Positions 1 to 10,100 of a stretch of 37,721 nucleotides of DNA are shown here, piece by piece. The DNA lies in the NCBI GenBank assembly GCA_020441005.1, contig JAGRNA010000065.1:1-37721 (forward strand), read 5' to 3'. The stretch is from Leptospiraceae bacterium. Lineage in GTDB: Bacteria > Spirochaetota > Leptospiria > Leptospirales > Leptonemataceae. The notes beneath the pieces are model-generated. The model saw only the letters and a list, made by a program, of their open reading frames with translations. It did not search any database and was not told the origin of the DNA. Made by a program: the position numbers and the translations under genes. Each line of letters begins with the position of its first letter. Within the stretch, counting starts at the first letter, position 1.

Positions 1-32
1 CAGACAGTCTGACTTTCCATTTTACAAAAGGT

Positions 33-97
33 GCAGTTCAAACTGCAAACTGGTTGCAAACAGCCCGGACTTACAGGATCTTGCAGGGCGCCTGCAA
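33..97 (+). terminator. Two hairpins ahead of the first kinase gene
   Basis: Two perfect inverted repeats lie here. GCAGTT/AACTGC (33-38 and 41-46) has a 2-nt loop. TTGCAGG/CCTGCAA (81-87 and 91-97) has a 3-nt loop and is followed at once by TTTT. The second looks like a short Rho-independent terminator, either of a gene left of the window or as a leader attenuator for the kinase at 159. Four T's is a weak tract, so the role is uncertain. Confidence 0.4.
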
Positions 98-158
98 TTT
101 TGGAAGTTTTAAACCTGAAAAACGGAAAACGACAAAAAGCAGAGTTGAATTCAACGCC

Positions 159-2219
159 ATGAAAACTTTCTGGAAACAACCGGCCTGGCTGGCCGCCGGC
201 GTCCTGCTGTTTTCCCTGAGTATCGGGGAGTATACTCACTCCTTGTACCAAAGCAATGAATTGCAAAAACAAAACACCGACGTTGTGCTGGATGCTGCTC
301 GTTTGCGTTCGCGCATTGAAGCCATCCTGAACGCCAACCTGTATTTAACTGACGGACTAGCGGCTTATATCATAGCTTACCAGGGCCGGGTCAATCCGCA
401 GTATGCCAGCCGCATGTTACAAATGATTTATCAAAAAGGAACCTGTATCCGCAATGTCGGTCTAGCGCCTGATAATCGCATTGCCCTGATTTATCCCCGG
501 CAGGGTAACGAAGCCGCCATCGGTCTGGAGTATAAAAAGATTCCAGCCCAATGGCAGGATGTCAAACGAGCCATTCTGACCCGCAAGCCGGTCATCGCCG
601 GACCGATCAAAATGGTTCAGGGCGGCTGGGGTCTCATTAAACGCATTCCGGTATTCCTGGACAACGGACGCTATTGGGGACTGATTAGTATTGTCGTCGA
701 TATAGATCAACTAATGGGAGCGATTGAAGAGTCCGAAGACCAGGACCGTATTCAGTATGCCATGCGGATTGGCGGCCGAATTATTAAAGGACAGGGTAGT
801 CTTTTTAACCAACAGCATTATGATGCAACTGCAGTCCTGGCAGGCTATGAGATTGAAATAGCGGTTGTACCAGCTCAAAAATCTGTCTTGCAGCAGCACT
901 ATGATACCATCCTGCGGTTGCTGCTCTGGCTGCTGGCCGTTCTGGTAACTGCTTTAACCTATTTTCAGCTGCACAATAATGCCAAAGAGCACCAGATCAA
1001 CCAACAGCTGCGGCGTGAAAAACAAAAGGCCGAATCGGCCAACCAGGCAAAAGGCCGCTTTTTAGCCAACATGAGCCATGAAATCAGAACTCCATTAAAT
1101 GCAATTGCCGGCTATAGCGATCTATTGGATCAAACTAATCTAAATTCAAATCAAAAGGAACTCATCAATTCTATTCAGACTGCCGGTCGGGTTTTGACTG
1201 ACACAATCTCTGACGTGCTGGATTTTGCCAGTATAGAAAACGAAGTGCTGCGTTTGAATTTGCAAGCGATCTCATTGACACAGCTGGTAAAAGATATCGA
1301 AATAGTTACCTCCCCTGCTGCCCGGCAAAAAAACCTGCAAATAACCTACAATCTGGATTTGGGACTGCAGTCACTGGAGATTCAAACAGATGAATCATTG
1401 TTGAAACAGATTCTAATCAACCTGATCAGCAATGCGATCAAGTTTACGAAGCAAGGTGAAGTCAGACTTGATATTACCAGCCTCCAGCAAACCGGAAATC
1501 AGGTCCGTCTGCAGTTTACCGTGAGTGATACGGGTCCAGGGATCGATATGGCGCATACGGACAAGGTTTTCACGCCTTTTTTTCAAATTCAGGATGCAGC
1601 CAATCGGGAGCATGAAGGGTCCGGACTGGGCCTGGCAATTTGCCAGCGTTTCACCCAGGCTCTGGGAGGCAATCTGGAACTGGAAAGCCAGGTCGGACAG
1701 GGCAGTCGCTTTAGTTTCAGCCTGCAATTTGCCTGCAACCAAATCCAGGAACAGCCTGCCAAGGCTAAGGAGCCGACCAATTCCGCTGATGCTTTACAGA
1801 ATGTCCAAATCCTGTTGATTGAAGATAACCATGTCAATAGAATGCTGGCGCGCCGAATGCTCGAAAAGTCCGGTGCCGTTATCATTGAAGCGGAACATGG
1901 AATACAGGCCCTGAATTGGCTGGAGCAGCCGGACTCGGCTTGTGATTTAATCCTGATGGATGTCCACATGCCGGAAATGGACGGCATTACAGCGACGCAA
2001 AAAATCCGCGCCAATCCGCGCTGGACAGCGGTCCCGATTCTGGCTCTAACTGCAAATGTCAGCACGGACACAGTTGCAGCCTGCCTGGCTGCCGGTATGA
2101 ACGGCTTTATCAGTAAACCGGTCCGTTGGCAAGTAATGATTAAACGCATTGTCGATCTGCTTACCCAGCCAGTGATTTCCCATACGGATCCAGGGGACGA
2201 ACTAACTCCCCGGCTTTAA
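159..2219 (+). CDS. CHASE-type hybrid histidine kinase with receiver
   Basis: Membrane hybrid sensor kinase of about 686 residues. A first membrane segment near residues 8-24 is followed by an extracytoplasmic CHASE-like sensor (about 40-230) that includes the stretch NVGLAPDNRIALIYP. A second membrane segment lies near 250-270. The HisKA box has NMSHEIRTPLN with phospho-acceptor His307. A HATPase_c domain follows with N, G1 (DTGPGI) and G2 (GSGLGLAI) boxes. The C-terminal receiver has acceptor Asp601 (LILMDVHMPEMDG) and the conserved Lys in ISKP. ATG 159 is preferred over an upstream TTG at 54, because the extra 35 residues would cross a terminator-like hairpin and precede the membrane segment. 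No separate response regulator or Hpt protein is encoded nearby, so the output is unknown. The ligand cannot be read from the sequence. Confidence 0.9.
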   Translation: MKTFWKQPAWLAAGVLLFSLSIGEYTHSLYQSNELQKQNTDVVLDAARLRSRIEAILNANLYLTDGLAAYIIAYQGRVNPQYASRMLQMIYQKGTCIRNVGLAPDNRIALIYPRQGNEAAIGLEYKKIPAQWQDVKRAILTRKPVIAGPIKMVQGGWGLIKRIPVFLDNGRYWGLISIVVDIDQLMGAIEESEDQDRIQYAMRIGGRIIKGQGSLFNQQHYDATAVLAGYEIEIAVVPAQKSVLQQHYDTILRLLLWLLAVLVTALTYFQLHNNAKEHQINQQLRREKQKAESANQAKGRFLANMSHEIRTPLNAIAGYSDLLDQTNLNSNQKELINSIQTAGRVLTDTISDVLDFASIENEVLRLNLQAISLTQLVKDIEIVTSPAARQKNLQITYNLDLGLQSLEIQTDESLLKQILINLISNAIKFTKQGEVRLDITSLQQTGNQVRLQFTVSDTGPGIDMAHTDKVFTPFFQIQDAANREHEGSGLGLAICQRFTQALGGNLELESQVGQGSRFSFSLQFACNQIQEQPAKAKEPTNSADALQNVQILLIEDNHVNRMLARRMLEKSGAVIIEAEHGIQALNWLEQPDSACDLILMDVHMPEMDGITATQKIRANPRWTAVPILALTANVSTDTVAACLAAGMNGFISKPVRWQVMIKRIVDLLTQPVISHTDPGDELTPRL

Positions 2220-2365
2220 TGCAAAGCCGCTACCTGGCGCGTTTTATTTGTCCCGAAGCCAGGGATTGTTATCTGAATGCAGTGAGAAGCAAGGGCCCGC
2301 GGATTTTGAAAGAATTGCCAGGCAAAGCGCCTTTAAAAACATGAATCTAGCTTTCATCTAAACCA

Positions 2366-4075
2366 ATGCAAGCCAAGGAACATCCCAAATATACCGGAGT
2401 CAACATTGGTCGGGTCGTCATGGGCCTGCTGATTCTGTGGGGCGGCTATGAAAGCGGCCTCCTTGCATTGATTGTAGTCTGCATCTTGTTTTTGGTCACA
2501 GGACTTGGCTGGCTCCTGATAACAGAAGCCGGACTGCTAAACGAGGATCTTCACCCAAACGCGGCTTATATTCCAACGACAATTGATATCCTTTCCATGA
2601 GCCTGTTGGTCTATTTTACCGGGGCCGCTGATTCCTTTCTGGTTTTGGGCTACATTTATGCGATTGTGATTTGCGCTCAAAATATGCGCATCCCCCAGGG
2701 TTTGTACGCCACCATACTAGCCATAGCAAGCTATAACCTGGCTTCGTATCTGGTTTACTTCAATGTGATTCCGCTGGTGAATATTTTTAGCCCGGGCACT
2801 GTGTATAGCGGCACCTATTTGATTTTTGCCACTGCTGTGGTCAGCCTGGCGTGTGTTATGATCTATTTGATTGTACGCGGTATGGCGCGCCACAATCATC
2901 AGATGCTGCTGTCCTCCATGGATGCCAACGCAGCTAAAAACGATTTTTTGGCCAACATGAGCCATGAAATCCGAACACCCTTGAATGTGATTTTAAATGC
3001 CGCCGAATTACTGGAAGATACGGAGCTGGATGCCGGCCAACGCCAGATAATCCACTTGTTTCGCAGTTCGGGCAAGACCCTGGTGCAATTGATTAATGAC
3101 GTATTGGACTTCTCCAGGATTGAGGCCCGCGAGCTACAAATAGCAACGAGGCCTTTTGTGCTGGACGAATTAATCACCAATGCGGCCGACGGGCAATCTT
3201 TTCAAGCCCGGGAAAAGGGGTTGCAATTCAATGTTTGCAAGGACTATCCCCTGGAACTACAATTGATTGGTGATAATCTGCGTATCACCCAGGTCTTATA
3301 CAATCTGATTAGCAATGCCATCAAATACACATCGCAGGGTCAAATCGATCTGATTATCAACGCCACCCTGCAGCCAGCGCAGCGCGAGTGCCGGTTACAA
3401 ATTCAGGTCATTGATACCGGTCCGGGAATACCGCAAGAAAAACATGCCCTTCTATTCCAGCGTTTTTTCCAACTGGATGGCGCAACACTAAATCGACAGG
3501 GCACTGGTTTGGGTCTGGCGATCACAAGCGAACTAGTCAGACTTATGGATGGATCCATCACCGTACAAAGTCAGCCGGGCCAGGGATCAACCTTTACGGT
3601 GCAACTAACACTGCCAATGGATGTACCGGATACAAAAGAGCCGGCTTCGATCAGTGATGCGCATTTGCAGGGCAGTTCCATGAGACACTTACTGGCCGCC
3701 CGTCCGGTCCGCATCCTGATTGCGGAAGATATCGAAGTGAATCGAATTCTGTTAGAAAAGTTTTTTAGTGATACCGGTGCTGTGGTTGATTTTGCCCATG
3801 ACGGCCGTCAAGCAGTTGATCAATTTATGGCACAGTCGTATCAAATCATTTTTATGGATATGAAAATGCCCGAGCTGGACGGCTATGAGGCAACCAGACA
3901 GATTCGGCGTCTTGAGGTGGAGCAATTTTTGCAGCACACGCCAATTGTGGCCCTGACCGCTAACGCGACCGAAGCGGATCAAGCCCAGGCTCGCGCAGCC
4001 GGCTGTGATGAATTTATCAGCAAACCGGTCTCACGTCAAAAACTGTTTCAGGTCATTCTGGATTTGGCGGCCTAG
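2366..4075 (+). CDS. Hybrid histidine kinase with multi-pass N-terminus
   Basis: Second hybrid kinase, 569 residues. About 170 N-terminal residues form roughly six hydrophobic segments with no sizeable extracytoplasmic loop, which suggests sensing within or near the membrane. The HisKA motif NMSHEIRTPLN carries His200, the HATPase_c domain shows DTGPGIP and GTGLGLAI, and the receiver has Asp498 in IFMDMKMPELDGYEATRQI plus the conserved ISKP lysine. It lies 146 bp downstream of the CHASE kinase in the same direction, and the two share the HisKA-HATPase-REC layout but have unrelated sensors. The two stop codons of this gene and the convergent gene at 4080 are 4 nt apart. Partner and signal are unknown. 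Confidence 0.9.
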   Translation: MQAKEHPKYTGVNIGRVVMGLLILWGGYESGLLALIVVCILFLVTGLGWLLITEAGLLNEDLHPNAAYIPTTIDILSMSLLVYFTGAADSFLVLGYIYAIVICAQNMRIPQGLYATILAIASYNLASYLVYFNVIPLVNIFSPGTVYSGTYLIFATAVVSLACVMIYLIVRGMARHNHQMLLSSMDANAAKNDFLANMSHEIRTPLNVILNAAELLEDTELDAGQRQIIHLFRSSGKTLVQLINDVLDFSRIEARELQIATRPFVLDELITNAADGQSFQAREKGLQFNVCKDYPLELQLIGDNLRITQVLYNLISNAIKYTSQGQIDLIINATLQPAQRECRLQIQVIDTGPGIPQEKHALLFQRFFQLDGATLNRQGTGLGLAITSELVRLMDGSITVQSQPGQGSTFTVQLTLPMDVPDTKEPASISDAHLQGSSMRHLLAARPVRILIAEDIEVNRILLEKFFSDTGAVVDFAHDGRQAVDQFMAQSYQIIFMDMKMPELDGYEATRQIRRLEVEQFLQHTPIVALTANATEADQAQARAAGCDEFISKPVSRQKLFQVILDLAA

Positions 4076-4079
4076 TGGC

Positions 4080-5048
4080 TTAACGGCCAAAGCGGTCCTG
4101 ATCAACATCAAAGCGGTCCTGGGGATTGGTCTCGGTCGATGACTCTGTCCCGACTGAATTCAGCGGTGCGCTGCCATACAGGTTTGACTGTCCCGTGGGA
4201 GTCGGATTGCTAGTTGGCGATATCCCGGTTGTTGGCTGGCCGGCTACCTTGGCTGGGCCGGATTTGTAGGTCGCACTATCAATCTCCCCCAACAGCTGCG
4301 CTTGAGCGGCGCCAAGAACAGCAGCCCCAAAAGGAGCCGATGCAATGACTCCGACATAACAAGCCGCAACACCGGCCTGGGCGACCATGCCGACCACAAA
4401 GACATGCAGCATCAACATCCAGTGCTGCTCGCGAGTAACCCGCCAGGATTCCTTGATCGCTTCCATGCCGCCCATCCCGCGGTCGAACACCAGCGGATGC
4501 ACCAGAATCAGCCGGCCTTGCAGGTAAAAAATAACGGGCATAGCAATGAAAATAGACAGTATAAAGGCGATATAACCGATCCAGAAGGCGACCGGCGGAT
4601 CAGCTTGATCAAGACCGCCCTGGGCGGCGCTGACGCCAAAACCGATCCCGAAGACCAACAAGCCTGGCAGAATCGGCAGCATATACAGTATGGTGCTTAA
4701 AACCGTTGAACTCCACGCTGGTCCCATGCGCTCAAAGCCCCGAAAAATAGTACTGCCGCTCAGACGACCGCGCACCATTTCAATGCCCATCATGTGAAAA
4801 CCAGCATAGATAATCGGCGCCAGCCATATTCCAATCAGCAAATAGACCGACAGATAAGCGATACTCATTACCATCAACGCTAGCAGCGTAATCCCGATTG
4901 CCGGCCCCCATTGAACCTTGAATGCATCCATTGCAATGGTGAAGCATTGACCCAGATCAAATTTACCATACCCGCTGCTTTTTACTACTGAAAAACCAGG
5001 TGGGGGGCTAATGCTGCCCTGACCGGGACTGTACACATTGTCTTGCAT
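4080..5048 (-). CDS. Multi-pass membrane protein, unknown function
   Basis: Membrane protein of about 322 residues not recognised as a named family. A soluble Pro/Gly/Ser-rich N-terminus (about 45 residues) is followed by roughly six hydrophobic segments with several Met- and Gly-rich stretches. The C-terminal tail of about 70 residues is polar and low-complexity (Pro, Thr, Ser) and ends in two copies of DRF spaced by DVDQ. The layout recalls broad DUF975-like membrane proteins, but I cannot assign it. ATG 5048 is chosen over an upstream in-frame start because AGGAAC stands 6 nt before it. A short hairpin, CCTGA/TCAGG (5061-5065 and 5075-5079), lies in the leader. Confidence 0.7.
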   Translation of the reverse strand: MQDNVYSPGQGSISPPPGFSVVKSSGYGKFDLGQCFTIAMDAFKVQWGPAIGITLLALMVMSIAYLSVYLLIGIWLAPIIYAGFHMMGIEMVRGRLSGSTIFRGFERMGPAWSSTVLSTILYMLPILPGLLVFGIGFGVSAAQGGLDQADPPVAFWIGYIAFILSIFIAMPVIFYLQGRLILVHPLVFDRGMGGMEAIKESWRVTREQHWMLMLHVFVVGMVAQAGVAACYVGVIASAPFGAAVLGAAQAQLLGEIDSATYKSGPAKVAGQPTTGISPTSNPTPTGQSNLYGSAPLNSVGTESSTETNPQDRFDVDQDRFGR

Positions 5049-5255
5049 GAGTTGTTCCTGCCTGAGAAATGAAATCAGGGCCCACAACATACAGGCCTTA
5101 TATTTTTTGTAAATCAAATAAAATTGAGCCGGAGGATACAAAATGGTGTCGTAAAAATAAATAAACTGTAGCATCCAGGCCTTGGAACAGGAAACTGGTT
5201 CCAGGTTCCTGGGCAAACTGGACTTTGTCCTTTAGCAGGACTGGATCAAATCAAT

Positions 5256-7280
5256 ATGCATTTCATCGATTTCCGGTCATTATCAGCCAGATTGGGGTTG
5301 TTATTGCTTGGGATTAGCATCTTGCCCCTTTTGCTGATCACAGCACTCAATACCCTGGCCGGAATCAAATGGCAGCAATCGTCCATACTTGAGCATATTT
5401 ATAATATTGCCCGCATCAAGCATGATGTGCTCAACAATTTCTATGATAACAGTATTGACAAGGCCCGCTTGTTGGCCGAAGAGCCGGCTTTGCAGCGCCT
5501 GGCTGAAACGGGAAAGGCCGGCCGTGAAGAAGCCGCTTCGATTCTGGCCGAATTCCAGGAAAAACACTGGGGTGATTACCACCATATCATGCTTGTTAAT
5601 GCCCGGGGTATTGTCGTGGTTAGTCCGCCGCACAAAAGTCCAACTAATCATCATGGCGGCCAGGATTTGTCCGCTTCACCCTTTTTTCAAAAAGCCCGCC
5701 AGTCCGTTCAAATCACTGATTTTTATGGCTTTGAAGAAAAGGATCATTACCACCAGCTGCTGCTGTTTCCGGTAAAAACCTATGCTGGTCAAAAGGAGGC
5801 CAATCTGGTGCTTGTTTTCGAGATCGAGATTGGCCGCATTGAAGAAATTTTACAAAAGAATTTCAAGCTGGGAGACAGCGGGCGGGCCTACCTGGCTGCT
5901 CTGGACGGCCGACCGGTTTTGCGGCTCAAATCAGAACAAGCCCCGCATGTGGACCGGGAACAAATCCAGAATGCGCTCACGATGGGCAGCAGTACCGGCC
6001 AATATCGTAATACAGCCGGCGATCTGGTTTTTGGTATCTACCTGCACGATAAACGACCCTGGATCATGATTATCGAGATTGATGCAAAGGAAATCTACGG
6101 TCCCATCTGGTCCACCCTGGCACTGGAATTGCTCGTCACCCTGTTAGTGATCGTTGTAATTGCCTTTGTGGCCCGCTGGAGCAGTCGCCGCTATAATCGA
6201 CCGATTCTGGCCATGCTGACGCGCATGCAGGAACTCTCCCAGGGAAAGGGCAATCTCAGCATTCGCATCGCAGTGGATCCCAAAGGCGATCCATCGGAAA
6301 TGCTGCAACTGGCTGAGGCCTTGAATTCCTTTTTGGATTATACTACCCGGATAATCGAGCAGATGCAGGACAGCTTGCAGCAAAGTTCCGAGAATTCGGC
6401 CACACTGCTGACAGAATCCAATACAATGGCCGAGATGACCCAGTCCGTTTCCGCTGCCGTCGAAGAGTCCTCGGCTGCTCTGGAGCAGCTGGAGGCGACT
6501 GTCGACAGTATCAACGGACATATGCAGTCAAATAGCGAGGCAATGCAGCGCAACCAGGCAGCGATTAGTGCCTCGCACAATGACCTGAGTCAAATCAATG
6601 CCAACGCATTGGAACTGAGTCAGATTACTAGTGAGTCCAGCGCTCTGGCACGTGATAGCGAGCAAGCCGTGGCCGGTGTGAATGAAGCCATGCTTTCGGT
6701 GCAGCAAATCAGTACTGAAATTCAGGAAATGCTGGTGATGATCAATGATATCAGCAGCCGCACCAATCTCCTGGCTCTGAACGCATCGATTGAAGCCGCC
6801 CGGGCCGGCGAGGAAGGCCGCGGCTTTGCGGTGGTAGCGCATGAGATATCCAATCTGGCAGACAGCACCCAAAACAGTGTCAATTCTATATCGGCCTTGC
6901 TAGCCAAAACAAGTCAGGATGTAAACGACGGTGTGGCCCGTGTAGATCAGGCCACAACATTTCTGAATCAAATGGCCGCAAGGATTCACCGGATCGATCA
7001 GTTGACTGGTTGTATCGCCGAATCCGTTTCACTGCAGTCTAGCCGCTCAAATCAAATGGATACGGACTTCAAGGGCATTTATCAGTCGTTTCACGAAATC
7101 AAAGCGATGACGCAAGAAGAGTTGAAGTCTATGCAGGAAATTGGCCGCAGTGTGCAGTCCATCGCCAATCTGACCGAAGGTTCTGTGGAACAAACACACC
7201 GTTTGCATGCTATCTCCGACCGGCTGAAAGCAATCGCGGCAGAACTGCAAAAACTGATTGGTTCCTTCAAGATCCGCTAA
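5256..7280 (+). CDS. Methyl-accepting chemotaxis protein
   Basis: Transmembrane chemoreceptor of 674 residues that would signal to CheA/CheW. A membrane helix at about 12-36 is followed by a large periplasmic Cache-like sensor (about 40-285), a second helix (about 288-308), a HAMP region to about 380, and a long coiled-coil signalling domain to the C-terminus. The hairpin tip is typical ([20 protein letters not shown], near residues 497-516), then [11 protein letters not shown]. No C-terminal CheR-docking pentapeptide is visible. Its ligand is unknown. It stands alone, divergent from the membrane gene ending at 5048, with no che genes in the window. Confidence 0.95.
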   Translation: MHFIDFRSLSARLGLLLLGISILPLLLITALNTLAGIKWQQSSILEHIYNIARIKHDVLNNFYDNSIDKARLLAEEPALQRLAETGKAGREEAASILAEFQEKHWGDYHHIMLVNARGIVVVSPPHKSPTNHHGGQDLSASPFFQKARQSVQITDFYGFEEKDHYHQLLLFPVKTYAGQKEANLVLVFEIEIGRIEEILQKNFKLGDSGRAYLAALDGRPVLRLKSEQAPHVDREQIQNALTMGSSTGQYRNTAGDLVFGIYLHDKRPWIMIIEIDAKEIYGPIWSTLALELLVTLLVIVVIAFVARWSSRRYNRPILAMLTRMQELSQGKGNLSIRIAVDPKGDPSEMLQLAEALNSFLDYTTRIIEQMQDSLQQSSENSATLLTESNTMAEMTQSVSAAVEESSAALEQLEATVDSINGHMQSNSEAMQRNQAAISASHNDLSQINANALELSQITSESSALARDSEQAVAGVNEAMLSVQQISTEIQEMLVMINDISSRTNLLALNASIEAARAGEEGRGFAVVAHEISNLADSTQNSVNSISALLAKTSQDVNDGVARVDQATTFLNQMAARIHRIDQLTGCIAESVSLQSSRSNQMDTDFKGIYQSFHEIKAMTQEELKSMQEIGRSVQSIANLTEGSVEQTHRLHAISDRLKAIAAELQKLIGSFKIR

Positions 7281-7386
7281 AACTCAGCGGGCAAATCCTT
7301 ATCTTTTTACTTGCCCTCAGCTGTTATACCACTAGCAGTGGTGCTGTTGTCGCTGTGCAGGACATGGGCGACAGGCAGGAAGAAAA

Positions 7387-8193
7387 ATGAGTAATAATCA
7401 AAAACGCAGTATTGGTGTGCGGCTCGGAATGGCCGCTGTGGTGCTGGTCATCGCTGTGATCTCCTGGTATCTGGGGACCCGTAATGAGGTAAATCCAGTG
7501 ACCGGTGAAGAACAGCGCGTGGCTCTGAGTGTTGAGCAAGAAATTGCCCTTGGACTGCAAGCCCGACCGGAGATGGTCAAGGAATTTGGCGGTATGGAAA
7601 AAGACCAGGCGGAACAGGAGCGGGTGGACCGAATTGGCGCAAAGATTGTACGACAGTCCAAAGCCAGCCAGTCGCCGTACAAATTTGAGTTTCATGTACT
7701 GGAAGATGATAATGTCATCAATGCCTTTGCGCTCCCGGGCGGACAGGTTTTTATTACCGATGCTCTATTGGATAAACTATCTTCAGATGATGAAGTTGCC
7801 GGAGTTCTGGCCCATGAAATCAGCCATGTAGTTGCCCGTCATGGGGCCCGCCAGATGGCTCGCGAGAAATTAACCGACGGTCTCAGTCAGGCGGCTGTCA
7901 TCGCAGCCTACGATCCCTCAGATCCGAGCACCGAAACCCAGGCTAAAATTGCGCAGGCCATTGCGGCGCTGGTGGGCATGAAATACAGCCGTGGACAGGA
8001 GCTGGAATCTGACCGACTGGGAGTCTGTTTTATGATGGCCGCCGGTTACAACTCAGAGGGATTGATTGAAGTGATGCGTATCCTTGATGCAGCGTCAAAA
8101 GGCCAACGGCCGCCGGAGTTTATGAGTACTCATCCAGGCGGTGACAGCCGCATAGAAGAAATCAAGGCCGCCCGCGAACATTGTCAAGAGTAG
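7387..8193 (+). CDS. M48-family membrane-anchored zinc metalloprotease
   Basis: Zinc metallopeptidase of 268 residues with one N-terminal membrane segment (about 12-29), probably acting in the periplasm on envelope proteins. The zinc site is HEISH at 143-147 with third ligand Glu205 in ELESD. The STHPGGDSR motif near 247-255 is typical of M48 proteins related to BepA and LoiP. No TPR domain follows, so it is closer to the short LoiP/YcaL type than to BepA. ATG 7387 is preceded by AGGAAGAAAA, a good ribosome site. It leads a same-strand envelope run with the acyltransferase, a lipoprotein and the AsmA-like protein. Confidence 0.92.
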   Translation: MSNNQKRSIGVRLGMAAVVLVIAVISWYLGTRNEVNPVTGEEQRVALSVEQEIALGLQARPEMVKEFGGMEKDQAEQERVDRIGAKIVRQSKASQSPYKFEFHVLEDDNVINAFALPGGQVFITDALLDKLSSDDEVAGVLAHEISHVVARHGARQMAREKLTDGLSQAAVIAAYDPSDPSTETQAKIAQAIAALVGMKYSRGQELESDRLGVCFMMAAGYNSEGLIEVMRILDAASKGQRPPEFMSTHPGGDSRIEEIKAAREHCQE

Positions 8194-8293
8194 GATTGTT
8201 TCATCCAGTGAAAGCGGGACGCTATCACAATAAGCTGAACCAGCCAAGAGGGCGCAGTCAGGAATTATTAAAGGGACTCAGCCGGGCGGATTT

Positions 8294-8959
8294 ATGAAGC
8301 AAACCAAACCTTTCTGGCTGGACTACAACCACCCTGGAAAAAAGCCATTACCCTTGTGGCTGTTTCATGTCGTGCTAAAGCCCTTGATGCTGCTGCGCTA
8401 CCGAATCAAGGTGGAAGGTCTGGATCATATTCCACTCGATGGATCCTTGTTAGTACTGGCCAAGCATCAGCGCTTTGAAGACATACCGCTGGGGTATTTG
8501 TTTGCCCTGGCGAAACGCCGTAAGGATGTCTGGTGCTTGATGAAGCATACCCTGGGCGGTGGCTATTTGACCAGCCTGGGCGGGATTTCTATCAATCGCC
8601 ATGATCCCCACAAAAGCAAGGCCGATCTCAAGCTCTGCCGGGCTGTGCTGGATCACCAGCAGCTGCTGGCTTTGTTTCCAGAGCAGACCCTGTATCCAGG
8701 CAATATGGGGCGCGGTAAACTGCCCGGGTTTCGATTCATCACAGAAAGAACCGGCTCCGGTCCCCTGCAGGTGATCTGCATCGGGTATGAGTATAAACGG
8801 ACACCTTTTTACCGCCGTACAGCGGTGACGATGCGACTGGGGCCGGTCAGTACATTTGAGTCTGGTAAAACAGAAACAGCCGGTTTCTTTCATGAACGCA
8901 TGCTGGAGCTGGCCGGGTTGTGTAATCTGGAATATCCATACGGTTCGGCTAACGAATGA
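8294..8959 (+). CDS. PlsC-type 1-acylglycerol-3-phosphate acyltransferase family
   Basis: Acyltransferase-fold protein of 221 residues. The catalytic HX4D motif is His58 to Asp63 (KHQRFED). The substrate motif appears as FPEQT (128-132) where PlsC usually has FPEGT, followed by a basic KLPGFRF stretch. A hydrophobic stretch at about 20-35 could bind the membrane. The family transfers acyl groups to lysophosphatidate or related lipids at the inner membrane. The Gly-to-Gln change and the absence of a second acyltransferase gene leave the exact substrate open; other lysophospholipids or ornithine lipid are possible. Confidence 0.85.
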   Translation: MKQTKPFWLDYNHPGKKPLPLWLFHVVLKPLMLLRYRIKVEGLDHIPLDGSLLVLAKHQRFEDIPLGYLFALAKRRKDVWCLMKHTLGGGYLTSLGGISINRHDPHKSKADLKLCRAVLDHQQLLALFPEQTLYPGNMGRGKLPGFRFITERTGSGPLQVICIGYEYKRTPFYRRTAVTMRLGPVSTFESGKTETAGFFHERMLELAGLCNLEYPYGSANE

Positions 8960-8999
8960 TCGTATCGTCTATACAATAAAAGCCGGATCCAATGATTTC

Positions 9000-9917
9000 A
9001 TGAACAAAACTACCAGATGCTGTGCAATCCTTGCGCTCAGTTTGTTTTCAATCCTGGTACAATGTACGACCATTGAAAACTATTTTGCTTTTATTCATGT
9101 TTCGATGGGCCTGGAAAGCGCCAACACCGCATTTGTGGTCAGAAAGCACGGCATTGTAAAAGCATTGGCGCCAGACTTGCAATCTACCGATATTCGTTCT
9201 ATCACTGATGATTATATTGTCCAAAGGGGCTATTTTAGTATCAGTTCGGAACCCGAGGAATTGCCTTTTATTGGTGACAAGGGATTCTTTAAATACTTGC
9301 GGACATCGTTCACAATCACATCCCCGCATACGTTTCGGGGAACAATTAACAACTACCCGGACTCCGGTTTCGGCGCAACAGATCCCTTGCCACTGCTTTT
9401 ACTTGAAGTGTATCCGCCGGGCGGATCCGCTGCCAAAAAGTCCGAGTTTATTTTTGAAGAATTCCGGATCGCGTTTGCTTTGTATTTCCCTTATTTTAGC
9501 GGTGACAACTGGTATTTTACCCTGTCCAACAGCGTCAGTCAATCGCGTTACAATCTGGACTTGATCGAGGGCAATACGAGGCTAGCGACTGTCCGCGATC
9601 AATGGACGCCGGTGCATTCTATCGGTTTGCTTTATGGTTATAGACTAGATCATCTCTTTAGTCAAAGCCAGCTGATGCGCAATACCTTTGTGTTTGTTGA
9701 AATGGTATTTGATAACACCTATCGGGCCAAACCGCTGAATATTGATTTGCATCGCACAAATGGGCTGCCTGCCGATCGATTGTATGCCCAACAAAGCTAT
9801 GTCCGATTGGGAATCAGGAAAACAATCAGTCTGATCGATAAACCAATTCGCACTTCCGCTGTAAAAGCCGGGGATGAGCAGACCCAACCCGTTAAGGGCA
9901 CCACAACTAGCCAGTAG
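9000..9917 (+). CDS. Putative lipoprotein, conserved-hypothetical type
   Basis: Secreted protein of about 305 residues, not recognised. The first 21 residues form a Lys/Arg-plus-hydrophobic signal ending in ILVQC with Cys22. Gln at -1 is unusual outside spirochaetes, so lipidation is inferred. The mature part is rich in aromatic residues and alternating hydrophobic/polar stretches, which suits a beta-rich envelope protein, but no catalytic motif is visible. ATG 9000 is chosen over an earlier start inside the acyltransferase gene because only this start places the signal peptide at the N-terminus. Confidence 0.75.
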   Translation: MNKTTRCCAILALSLFSILVQCTTIENYFAFIHVSMGLESANTAFVVRKHGIVKALAPDLQSTDIRSITDDYIVQRGYFSISSEPEELPFIGDKGFFKYLRTSFTITSPHTFRGTINNYPDSGFGATDPLPLLLLEVYPPGGSAAKKSEFIFEEFRIAFALYFPYFSGDNWYFTLSNSVSQSRYNLDLIEGNTRLATVRDQWTPVHSIGLLYGYRLDHLFSQSQLMRNTFVFVEMVFDNTYRAKPLNIDLHRTNGLPADRLYAQQSYVRLGIRKTISLIDKPIRTSAVKAGDEQTQPVKGTTTSQ

Positions 9918-10041
9918 CGCCCACCCCGGCAGATGCACAATGTGAAGCGTGCTCATAATTCACTTTTGCCGATTCCGAATATATGATATTGTCGCCACCA
10001 GTCTGGCAGCTTCAGGAATCAGACTCCCGAATCCCTGGATA

Positions 10042-10073
10042 CTTGTCAAAAAGCAATCAAACGACTTGACAAG
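10042..10073. promoter_or_regulatory. Inverted repeat CTTGTCAA-N16-TTGACAAG
   Basis: Perfect 8-bp inverted repeat (10042-10049 and 10066-10073) ending 27 nt before the AsmA-like start. The right arm contains the -35-like hexamer TTGACA. The arms could be operator half-sites or form a weak hairpin. The left-arm sequence CTTGTCAA also occurs upstream of pgk (22991-22998). Function is inferred. Confidence 0.35.
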
Positions 10074-10100
10074 CGGCAATTCAATGGTAAAAGCTGACGC

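Noticed and set aside
54-158. Upstream TTG start extending the first kinase by 35 residues
   Set aside because: The extension crosses a terminator-like hairpin and is not kinase-like; ATG 159 precedes the membrane segment directly.
1589-2149. Open frame of 186 codons antisense to the CHASE kinase
   Set aside because: It lies within the HATPase/receiver coding region and shows no domain pattern.
4302-4700. Open frame of 132 codons opposite the membrane protein gene
   Set aside because: Shadow of the minus-strand gene; composition is low-complexity and no start signal is visible.
7289-7316. GGGCAA/TTGCCC hairpin after the chemotaxis gene
   Set aside because: The loop is long and no T-tract follows the stem, so it does not qualify as a terminator.
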